From NCBI GenBank assembly GCA_012798185.1, contig JAAZNS010000121.1, forward strand, positions 1 to 5,400: DNA of 5,400 nt, given 5' to 3'. Made by a program: the position numbers and the translations under genes. Within the stretch, counting starts at the first letter, position 1. Each line of letters begins with the position of its first letter. Source of the stretch: Chloroflexota bacterium (GTDB lineage: Bacteria; Chloroflexota; Anaerolineae; Anaerolineales; UBA4823). A model generated the notes under the pieces. It made no database searches and was not told the DNA's origin. It saw only the letters and a program-made list of their open reading frames with translations. This document shows positions 1 through 5,400 of the stretch, piece by piece.

Positions 1-895
1 AAAAAAAGCTGAAACCCTGGCAGTTGTCGGCGAAAGCGGTTGTGGAAAATCGGTCAGTATGCTTTCCATTTTGGGATTAATCCCTAAACCACCAGGAGAA
101 ATCACGAACGGAAAAGCATTATTTAGGGGAAATGATTTATTACAAATGAACGAGGCTGAACTGGAAAAAATTCGCGGAAAAGAAATCGCGATGATATTTC
201 AAGACCCGATGACTTCGCTAAACCCGGTATTAACCATAGGGAAACAAATCTCCGAAGCAATACGGACGCATTTCAATATTGATCAGGAACAGGCTAATCA
301 AAGGACAATCGAATTATTAGAATGGGTAGGAATACCCGACGCCAAAAAGCGATTAGGAGATTATCCTCATCAATTTTCTGGGGGGATGCGCCAAAGAGTA
401 ATGATTGCCATGGCGTTATCCTGCGAGCCTAGTTTATTAATAGCTGATGAGCCTACCACAGCTTTGGATGTAACTATACAAGCTCAAATTGTAGATTTGG
501 TAAAACGTTTACGGGAACAGCTTGGCATGGCAATAATATGGATTACTCATGATCTGGGTGTTGTTGCAGGGTTAGCAGACCGAGTAATCGTTATGTATGC
601 GGGGTTTATTGTAGAAGAAGCAAAAGTTGACGATATTTATGAAAACCCGATACATCCATATACCAATGCATTATTGAATGCGCTTCCACGAGTAGACCGG
701 CGAAGAGAAAAACGGTTGAAATCAATACCTGGAGCACCACCAAACCTTTTAGTAGAACCGCATGGCTGCCCATTCTCGCCCCGTTGTGAATTTGTGATCG
801 ATCGATGTATAGTTGAAAACCCTAATCTTGTATCATTAAATGATCAACATCGGGTGGCTTGCTGGGTTGATATCTCAGAAAGGGGGAAGAAATAA
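1..895 (+). CDS. dppD: Dipeptide/oligopeptide ABC transporter ATP-binding protein, DppD/OppD type (5' partial)
   Basis: One of the two cytoplasmic ATPases that energise a peptide-family ABC importer. The reading frame is already open at base 2, so the N-terminus (about 30-40 residues) lies before the window; the ATG at base 59 is internal, because it follows the Walker A motif. In the 297 visible residues: Walker A GESGCGKS at 10-17, Q-loop IFQDP with Q67, signature FSGGM at 125-129, Walker B LLIADE at 145-150, and the switch histidine in THDLG at 183. After the ATPase core comes the oligopeptide/dipeptide C-terminal region, with NPIHPYT near 215 and four cysteines (256, 262, 269, 287). This cysteine pattern is known to hold an iron-sulfur cluster in some DppD/OppD proteins. 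The intact tail favours a peptide transporter over the shorter NikD nickel ATPases. The stop codon overlaps the start of the next ATPase (TAATG). The family is certain; the exact substrate is not visible. Confidence 0.95.
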   Translation, partial: KKAETLAVVGESGCGKSVSMLSILGLIPKPPGEITNGKALFRGNDLLQMNEAELEKIRGKEIAMIFQDPMTSLNPVLTIGKQISEAIRTHFNIDQEQANQRTIELLEWVGIPDAKKRLGDYPHQFSGGMRQRVMIAMALSCEPSLLIADEPTTALDVTIQAQIVDLVKRLREQLGMAIIWITHDLGVVAGLADRVIVMYAGFIVEEAKVDDIYENPIHPYTNALLNALPRVDRRREKRLKSIPGAPPNLLVEPHGCPFSPRCEFVIDRCIVENPNLVSLNDQHRVACWVDISERGKK

Positions 896-1875
896 TGGTG
901 GAGAAAGACATATTAGTACATGTACATCAATTGAAAAAATATTTTTCTGTGACCAGGGGAATTTTTCAAAGAACATTTGGTGCAGTAAAAGCTGTTGACG
1001 GCATTTCATTTGATATCTGCCGAGGAGAAACTTTAGGTTTGGTGGGAGAAAGCGGGTGCGGAAAAACAACAGCTGGTAGAACAATTCTTGGATTATATTC
1101 TCCTACAGCGGGAGAAGTATTAATCGATGGTGCAGATATAAGTAAGGCAAAGGCAAAGGATTTACTGGAAATTCGCAGAAAAGCAACAATGATTTTTCAA
1201 GATCCGTTCGCATCCTTGAATCCTCGTTGGACGGTAAATTCAATAGTTAGTGAACCTCTAAGAGTTCATAAATTATTTAAAAATGACAAAAAGCGTACCG
1301 AACGAGTATTCGAATTGTTAAATTTGGTTGGATTGAATGGGCGTTTGTACAATCGGTTTCCACATGAATTTTCAGGTGGTCAACGTCAACGCATAGGGAT
1401 TGCTCGTGCCTTAGCTTCTAATCCAAGTTTCATTGTTTGTGATGAACCAATCTCGGCTTTGGATGTTTCGATCCAGGCTCAGGTTGTTAATTTACTTGAG
1501 GAGTTACAAGACAAATTTTGTCTGACATATCTTTTTATTGCTCATGACCTGAGTATGGTTCGGCATATATGCGATAGAGTGGCTGTGATGTATTTAGGTG
1601 TTATCGTAGAATTAGGAGATCGAAATGAAGTTTACGAAAATCCACTTCATCCATATTCGCAGGCATTATTATCTGCGGTTCCAATTCCAGACCCGAAGAA
1701 GGACCGAGAGAGGAAACGTGTGATACTAACGGGTGATGTACCCAGCCCGATAAATCCACCTGAAGGATGCCGATTTCATCCACGGTGCCCGATATCAAAA
1801 CCATCATGTTCTGAAAGCATACCTGAATTGAAAGAGGTATCTCCAGACCATTGGGTGGCGTGTCATGATGTTTGA
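895..1875 (+). CDS. dppF: Dipeptide/oligopeptide ABC transporter ATP-binding protein, DppF/OppF type
   Basis: Second ATPase of the peptide importer, expected to pair with the preceding DppD-like protein under two membrane permeases. It is complete at 326 residues, the usual length for DppF/OppF. Visible motifs: Walker A GESGCGKT at 51-58, Q-loop FQDP with Q102, signature FSGGQRQR at 159-166, Walker B with D183 and E184, switch histidine H217, then the family tail with NPLHPYSQ at 249-256 and cysteines C292, C298, C305 and C323, which match the iron-sulfur cysteine pattern of the family. The ATG at 895 shares its A with the upstream TAA stop and has a purine-rich AGGGGGA 7 nt before it (881-887), so the two genes are translationally coupled. 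The N-terminal VTRGIFQRTFGAVKAVDGIS stretch is typical of DppF/OppF rather than DppD. The gene ends the transporter operon as seen here. Substrate (di- or oligopeptide, or something else) cannot be told from the ATPase alone. Confidence 0.95.
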   Translation: MVEKDILVHVHQLKKYFSVTRGIFQRTFGAVKAVDGISFDICRGETLGLVGESGCGKTTAGRTILGLYSPTAGEVLIDGADISKAKAKDLLEIRRKATMIFQDPFASLNPRWTVNSIVSEPLRVHKLFKNDKKRTERVFELLNLVGLNGRLYNRFPHEFSGGQRQRIGIARALASNPSFIVCDEPISALDVSIQAQVVNLLEELQDKFCLTYLFIAHDLSMVRHICDRVAVMYLGVIVELGDRNEVYENPLHPYSQALLSAVPIPDPKKDRERKRVILTGDVPSPINPPEGCRFHPRCPISKPSCSESIPELKEVSPDHWVACHDV

Positions 1876-1916
1876 ATCAAGTTCACAAATCGTATAAATT
1901 TAGTAATAAATGTCAC

Positions 1917-1945
1917 TTGAGGTTTAATCCCGGATTTGCTATAGT
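1917..1945 (+). promoter_or_regulatory. Predicted sigma70-type promoter for the CODH/ACS genes
   Basis: A -35 box TTGAGG (1917-1922, four of six consensus bases) is followed by exactly 17 nt and a -10 box TATAGT (1940-1945, five of six), preceded by TGC, which is an extended -10 motif. Transcription would start near 1952, giving a leader of about 105 nt before the GTG start at 2058. It lies between two functionally unrelated gene groups, where a promoter is expected. Read by eye; no score was computed. Confidence 0.6.
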
Positions 1946-1982
1946 CAATTGCAAAACTAAATATTGGGCATACGCTCAACCA

Positions 1983-2022
1983 TGGTAATTCACCCGGATA
2001 GTGCGGTATTCGGGTGGTAATT
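1983..2022 (+). repeat. 8-nt direct repeat TGGTAATT, two copies 32 nt apart
   Basis: TGGTAATT occurs at 1983-1990 and 2015-2022, start to start 32 nt, close to three helical turns. The copies straddle the leader hairpin, each sharing bases with one edge of its stem. This could be a binding site for a regulator acting downstream of the predicted promoter, or a chance repeat in AT-rich sequence. No known operator is recognised. Confidence 0.3.
1990..2017 (+). promoter_or_regulatory. Stem-loop in the leader of the CODH/ACS genes
   Basis: The arms 1990-2000 (TCACCCGGATA) and 2007-2017 (TATTCGGGTGG) pair over 11 positions, nine Watson-Crick and two G-U, around the 6-nt loop GTGCGG. The hairpin ends 26 nt before the ribosome binding site. 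It is followed by TAATTAATTCAT, not a clean T-run, so it is a poor intrinsic terminator. It lies downstream of the predicted promoter, so it may be a 5' leader element (stability or attenuation), or a weak terminator of the transporter operon. No riboswitch class is recognised. Confidence 0.5.
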
Positions 2023-2043
2023 AATTCATAAAACACGCTAGCC

Positions 2044-2050
2044 AAAGGAG
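2044..2050 (+). promoter_or_regulatory. Ribosome binding site that fixes the start of the HMA-like gene
   Basis: AAAGGAG sits 7 nt before the GTG at 2058 but only 1 nt before the in-frame GTG at 2052. The spacing therefore selects 2058 as the start codon. Confidence 0.75.
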
Positions 2051-2057
2051 AGTGTCT

Positions 2058-2450
2058 GTGAAAACCGTTACCATTGAACTACCTACCATGTACGGCGACC
2101 ACCATGTCATTGAGGTAAGACGGATCCTCATGGCAATACCAGGTGTTGAGGAAGTATATGCCAGTAGCAGGTTTGGAATTGTAGAGGTCGAATATGATCC
2201 TGAAAAGGTTAACGACCTTGAAATTTCTATAAAACTTGATGAAGCTGGATATCTTGGTGAATGGTCGGTCCCTGTAGAAACCGGCAATAAAATACAAAAC
2301 GAAACCGGTAGGAAACCCTTTTTTCGTCATACAGCTATATATGAAACTTCTCGACAGGTGGTAAGTTTTTCTCAGGCAACCAATGCACCTGGGAAACCAT
2401 TATGGCCATGCCCGGGAATGGGCGTGATAAAGCCTATGGAGGAGGAATAA
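2058..2450 (+). CDS. Small HMA-like (ferredoxin-fold) protein without CxxC, upstream of CODH
   Basis: A 130-residue protein of unknown function. Residues about 2-70 read like a heavy-metal-associated domain: a first strand KTVTIELPT, a loop, a helix ending in IPGVEEV (27-33), a strand pair around FGIVEVEYDPEKV (39-51), and a last helix ending in LDEAGY (60-65). In metal-carrying HMA proteins the loop is MxCxxC; here it is M11-Y-G-D-H-H16, so both cysteines are missing and two adjacent histidines stand in their place. The tail (about 75-130) is not a domain I recognise; it contains RHTAIYETSRQVVSFSQ (90-106) and the motif WPCPGMG (116-122) with the only cysteine, C118. There is no signal peptide or membrane segment, so it is probably cytoplasmic. 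Start chosen at GTG 2058 because of the ribosome binding site; an upstream GTG at 2052 would add two residues. It ends 3 nt before cooS and carries that gene's ribosome binding site in its last codons, so it is translated with CODH. An accessory role in CODH/ACS maturation, perhaps nickel handling, is inference from position. Confidence 0.8.
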   Translation: MKTVTIELPTMYGDHHVIEVRRILMAIPGVEEVYASSRFGIVEVEYDPEKVNDLEISIKLDEAGYLGEWSVPVETGNKIQNETGRKPFFRHTAIYETSRQVVSFSQATNAPGKPLWPCPGMGVIKPMEEE

Positions 2451-2453
2451 ACG

Positions 2454-4469
2454 ATGGCAAAAGATAAGCGCGACTATGAAGATTTTTCCATCGATCCTGC
2501 TGCACAGGAAATGTTGTCAAGAGCTGATAAATTAGGGGTTGATACAGCATTCAGCCGGGCAGATGAACTTTCACCATGTAATATTGGGGGAGCGGGAATG
2601 TGCTGCAAAATTTGCGGGATGGGACCTTGCCGATTAACAAAAGATGGTCAAACGGGTGTCTGCGGTGCAACTATAGACACTATTCAAGCCAGAAATTTTA
2701 TTCGTGCTATTGCTGCTGGAGCCGCGGCTCATTCTGATCATGGCAGGGATTTGGCTTTCACATTAAAAGCTGTTGCGAATGATGAAACAGAGGGATACTA
2801 TATACGCGATGTTGCGAAATTACGTATTGTTGCAGCAAGTTATGGCATAAACATTGAAAAACGATCTCCCGAGGAAATCGCTAATGATCTGGCAGATTTA
2901 TATATTTCGCAATTTGGACAGCAGAGAGGAAAAGTTGCATGTGTTATTCGCGCGCCGAAGAATCGTCAGAAGTTATGGGAAGATCAGGGCGTGATGCCTC
3001 GCGGCGTAGACCGCGAAATTGTCGAATCTTTGCACCGAACACATATTGGCGACGATCAAGACCCTGAACATATCCTTCGGCACGCCATTCGAACTGCACT
3101 TTCGGATGGTTGGGGAGGTAGCTTAATTGCTACGGATATTTCGGATATTTTATTCGGGACACCAGCGCCAATACTTGGACAAGCAAATTTAGGCGTATTG
3201 AAAGAAGATATGGTAAATGTTGTAGTCCACGGTCATGAACCAACATTAAGCCAAATGGTTGTAGCAGCTTCTCAAGATCCAGAAATTATCGAATATGCGA
3301 AGGCTGCGGGTGCAAAGGGAGTCAATCTATCTGGAATTTGCTGCACCGCCAATGAAATTTTAATGAGGCAAGGAATTCCTGCAGCAGGAAATTTCCTTCA
3401 CCAAGAGTTAGCCATTCTTACTGGTGCTGTAGAAGCCATGGTTGTTGATGTGCAATGTATTATGCAGGCGTTGGTGAAATTGGCAGAAAAATTTCACACC
3501 AAAGTTATTACGACATCACCTAAAGTAAAGATAAAGGGTGCGGTGCATATTGAATTTGATGAGCATAGAGCCTTGACCATTGCTAAACAGATTTTAAGGA
3601 CTGCGATTGATAATTATAAAAACCGCGGTGATATTCAAATACCAAAAGCAGTAGAAGATTTAATCCCCGGATTTTCTCATGAGTATATTAATTATATGCT
3701 TGGAGGTACATATCGCGCTTCATTTAGACCGCTCAATGATGCGATTATGACTGGACGAATAAGGGGTGTGGCAGCAATTGTTGGCTGCAATAATCCTCGC
3801 AGTAAACAGGACTATCTACATACTTATGTCACCAAAGAATTACTAAAAAATGATGTATTGATAGTAGAAACTGGCTGCGGCGCAATTGCTAGTGCTAAAT
3901 TAGGTCTCATGTTAGGTGAATCGGGCTTGGATCAGGTAGGACCAGGTTTAAAAGAGATATGTGAAACGATAGGAATTCCACCAGTTTTACATATGGGTTC
4001 TTGTGTTGATAATTCTAGAATTTTAACTGTTTTAACTCAAATGGTCGAAGAAGGCGGTCTGGGGAATGATATTGATCAGATACCGGCAGTTGGATTAGCG
4101 CCGGAATGGATGAGCGAGAAAGCTCTCTCGATTGGTACTTACTGTGTTGCATCGGGTGCGTATGTAATTTTTGGAGGGTCATCCCCCATAAGCGGAATGC
4201 CAGATCGGGTATCTGACAGTGATATTGTATTACGTTATATCAGTGAGGGTTGGGAGAAGTTATACGGCGGAAAAATGGAATTTATTGCTGATCCCGATGA
4301 GATGATTAGACGCACTTTAGCGCACATTGATAAAAAACGCTCAGAATTAGGATTGCCGGCATACAATCCAGAGAAATTTGGAAAAAGCGGCGATCGAAAA
4401 ATACTTGCCTTCGAAAAAATGTCAATCGAAGAACAACGCGCATCACTTTATGGTTTTGCTGCACATTAG
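2454..4469 (+). CDS. cooS: Anaerobic Ni-Fe carbon monoxide dehydrogenase catalytic subunit (CooS/AcsA)
   Basis: Catalyses the reversible conversion of CO2 to CO in the cytoplasm; beside an acetyl-CoA synthase this subunit is called AcsA and feeds CO to it through an internal tunnel. Length 671 residues, like the Moorella AcsA (about 674). Cluster ligands are all present. D-cluster: C42 and C50. B-cluster: C51, C54, C59, C70. C-cluster (Ni-4Fe-5S): H261 in VHGHEP, C297 in GICCTANE, C335 in DVQC, C445 in VGCNNPR, C475 in ETGCGA and C517 in GSCVDNSR. The catalytic lysine is K556 in MSEKA, and H93 and H96 lie in AAHSDHGR, the expected proton-relay region. The C-terminal DKKRSELGL segment also fits the family. 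Two loops are shorter than in the characterised enzymes: C59-C70 (11 rather than 14) and C475-C517 (42 rather than 50). Start ATG 2454 is preceded by GGAGGAGG (2438-2445). Operon partners are the HMA-like gene 3 nt upstream and acsB 10 nt downstream. Confidence 0.98.
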   Translation: MAKDKRDYEDFSIDPAAQEMLSRADKLGVDTAFSRADELSPCNIGGAGMCCKICGMGPCRLTKDGQTGVCGATIDTIQARNFIRAIAAGAAAHSDHGRDLAFTLKAVANDETEGYYIRDVAKLRIVAASYGINIEKRSPEEIANDLADLYISQFGQQRGKVACVIRAPKNRQKLWEDQGVMPRGVDREIVESLHRTHIGDDQDPEHILRHAIRTALSDGWGGSLIATDISDILFGTPAPILGQANLGVLKEDMVNVVVHGHEPTLSQMVVAASQDPEIIEYAKAAGAKGVNLSGICCTANEILMRQGIPAAGNFLHQELAILTGAVEAMVVDVQCIMQALVKLAEKFHTKVITTSPKVKIKGAVHIEFDEHRALTIAKQILRTAIDNYKNRGDIQIPKAVEDLIPGFSHEYINYMLGGTYRASFRPLNDAIMTGRIRGVAAIVGCNNPRSKQDYLHTYVTKELLKNDVLIVETGCGAIASAKLGLMLGESGLDQVGPGLKEICETIGIPPVLHMGSCVDNSRILTVLTQMVEEGGLGNDIDQIPAVGLAPEWMSEKALSIGTYCVASGAYVIFGGSSPISGMPDRVSDSDIVLRYISEGWEKLYGGKMEFIADPDEMIRRTLAHIDKKRSELGLPAYNPEKFGKSGDRKILAFEKMSIEEQRASLYGFAAH

Positions 4470-4478
4470 GAGGTGATC
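4468..4478 (+). promoter_or_regulatory. Unusually long ribosome binding site of acsB
   Basis: AGGAGGTGATC is an 11-nt perfect complement of the usual bacterial 16S rRNA 3' tail. It overlaps the cooS stop codon TAG (4467-4469), and its GGAGG core ends 6 nt before the ATG at 4480. It fixes the acsB start and suggests high translation with tight coupling to cooS. Confidence 0.85.
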
Positions 4479-4479
4479 A

Positions 4480-5400
4480 ATGTCTCGCTACATTGCAACA
4501 AGGGCAATAAGAGGCGCTAATGCTTTAGTTCAAGAAGCTGATTTAATGCTTAAAAAAGCATTGAAAGAGAAGGGTGCCGATACTGCAGTATCTTTTCCAA
4601 ACACAGCCTATTATTTACCTGTTATCAATGGAATGACGAATATCCAGGTGGAAACCTTAGGTCAATTGGAAGCAGTTGTTAAACATGCAAAGGATTTATT
4701 ACATCCTATGCCCTCAGAAAATCGTTGGACACCATACCTTGGTGAAACACTGGATTGTGGCATGGCTACCTTGTTGGCTGCAGAGACTATTGAGGCCATT
4801 CGATTTGTTTATGGGCAACAGCCTGAACCCATGCCAGGATTTCATCTCGCGGGTGGCACCTCCTTTACAAGCCCGGATAAGGGAGAAAATAGTAGCTCGC
4901 TGGATGGGCACCTTAATGGACCAATTGATGATATTCAATTAAGATCTTGGGGAATCCAATTAGTCGATGGACGCATGCCTGGATTTGCAGCAATTGTTGG
5001 AGCAGCTAAATCGAATGAAGTAGCGGTAAAAATTGTACGAGAACTTCAACGGCGAAATATCTTATGCTTTCTTTCGGGGAATGTAAATGGTAGAAGCATC
5101 ATCCACCAATTGATAGAAGAGGGCGTAGAGTTAGGATATGATACATATACTGTTCCATTTGGAACAGATACCATCAGCGCAATTTATGCATTGGGATTTG
5201 CTGTAAGATCGGCTTTGACTTTTGGAGGATTAAAAGGCGGGCAGGCTCGAGAAATTCTATTATATAACCGTGAGCGTGTTTTTGCATTTGTTTTAGCATT
5301 AGGAGAAGTCGATGATTTAAAATACGCTGCTGCCGCTGGCGCCATTAACTTTGGTTTCCCAGTAATAGCTGATACGGTAATTCCAGAAATTTTACCCACC
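4480..5400 (+). CDS. acsB: CO-methylating acetyl-CoA synthase AcsB, N-terminal part (3' partial)
   Basis: Makes acetyl-CoA from CO, a methyl group carried by the corrinoid iron-sulfur protein, and CoA; forms the CODH/ACS complex with the upstream CooS/AcsA. The frame is open from ATG 4480 to the window edge, 307 codons with no stop, and the rest of the protein (usually over 700 residues) lies outside. Family hallmarks: PNTAYYLPVI at 40-49, AAETIEAIRFV at 100-110, GIQLVDGRMPG at 158-168, SALTFGG at 244-250, REILLYNRERVFAFVLALGE at 257-276 and GAINFGFPVIAD at 287-298. This region matches domain 1 of bacterial AcsB, which docks on CODH and lines the CO tunnel; the archaeal CdhC lacks it, so the gene is of bacterial type. 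The nickel A-cluster cysteines belong to the C-terminal domain and cannot be checked here. Compared from memory with the Moorella protein, the N-terminus is about 16 residues shorter and a hydrophilic insertion of roughly 20-25 residues occupies about 121-148. Start supported by the ribosome binding site at 4468-4478. Confidence 0.95.
   Translation, partial: MSRYIATRAIRGANALVQEADLMLKKALKEKGADTAVSFPNTAYYLPVINGMTNIQVETLGQLEAVVKHAKDLLHPMPSENRWTPYLGETLDCGMATLLAAETIEAIRFVYGQQPEPMPGFHLAGGTSFTSPDKGENSSSLDGHLNGPIDDIQLRSWGIQLVDGRMPGFAAIVGAAKSNEVAVKIVRELQRRNILCFLSGNVNGRSIIHQLIEEGVELGYDTYTVPFGTDTISAIYALGFAVRSALTFGGLKGGQAREILLYNRERVFAFVLALGEVDDLKYAAAAGAINFGFPVIADTVIPEILPT

Noticed and set aside
59..61. 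ATG as the start of the first ATPase
   Set aside because: The frame is open from base 2 and the Walker A motif lies at 29-52, upstream of this ATG, so the true start is outside the window.
1877..1920. TCAAGT/ACTTGA inverted repeat as a terminator of the transporter operon
   Set aside because: Only 6 bp with a 32-nt loop, no T-run, and it overlaps the predicted -35 box.
2052..2054. GTG at 2052 as the start of the HMA-like gene
   Set aside because: It leaves only 1 nt after the AAAGGAG ribosome binding site; the GTG at 2058 has a normal 7-nt spacing.
2021..2330. Open reading frames on the minus strand across the HMA-like gene
   Set aside because: They lie opposite a better-supported gene with a ribosome binding site and show no recognisable domain.
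3371..3392. Palindrome AGGAATTCCT and the nearby TTCCT/AGGAA repeat
   Set aside because: It lies inside conserved cooS codons just after the C-cluster GICCTANE motif; most likely coincidental.
4676..4942. An 88-codon + strand frame and a 74-codon minus-strand frame
   Set aside because: Both lie inside acsB in other frames; the acsB translation carries clear family motifs across the whole stretch.
5184..5399. Minus-strand frame near the right edge
   Set aside because: It is the shadow of conserved AcsB sequence (SALTFGG through GFPVIAD) on the other strand.
1..5400. CRISPR arrays, tRNA or rRNA genes, insertion sequences or phage genes
   Set aside because: No repeat-spacer pattern, RNA gene, transposase or terminal inverted repeat was seen; the window is almost fully occupied by housekeeping-type coding sequence.

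Overview
The window shows the end of a peptide-type ABC transporter locus followed by the start of a CODH/ACS (Wood-Ljungdahl) locus, all on the + strand. The base composition is moderately AT-rich and looks even throughout. A monofunctional Ni-CO dehydrogenase followed directly by an acetyl-CoA synthase with the bacterial N-terminal CODH-docking domain points to a strictly anaerobic bacterium rather than a methanogenic archaeon. An uncultured-type anaerobe such as a member of the Chloroflexota is plausible, but I cannot fix the phylum from this sequence alone.

Layout: (1) 1-895, DppD/OppD-type ATPase, its 5' end cut off by the window. (2) 895-1875, DppF/OppF-type ATPase, coupled to the first by a TAATG stop/start overlap. 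(3) 1876-2057, a 182-nt intergenic region. It holds a good sigma70-like promoter with an extended -10, an 11-bp hairpin, an 8-nt direct repeat flanking the hairpin's left arm and overlapping its right arm, and the ribosome binding site of the next gene. (4) 2058-2450, a 130-aa protein that looks like a heavy-metal-associated (HMA) ferredoxin-like domain whose CxxC has been replaced, plus an unfamiliar tail ending in a single-cysteine WPCPGMG motif. (5) 2454-4469, CooS/AcsA, with every cluster-B, C and D ligand present. (6) 4480-5400, AcsB, cut off by the window before its A-cluster.

How the genes work together: genes 4 to 6 are spaced by 3 and 10 nt and very probably form one operon driven by the intergenic promoter. 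CooS would reduce CO2 to CO (or oxidise CO), and AcsB would join CO, a methyl group from the corrinoid protein and CoA into acetyl-CoA. The small HMA-like protein is the least explained part. Its position suggests a CODH/ACS accessory role, possibly in nickel handling, but that is inference. The upstream ATPases would energise import of peptides through permeases that lie before the window, and nothing in them requires a link to CODH/ACS.
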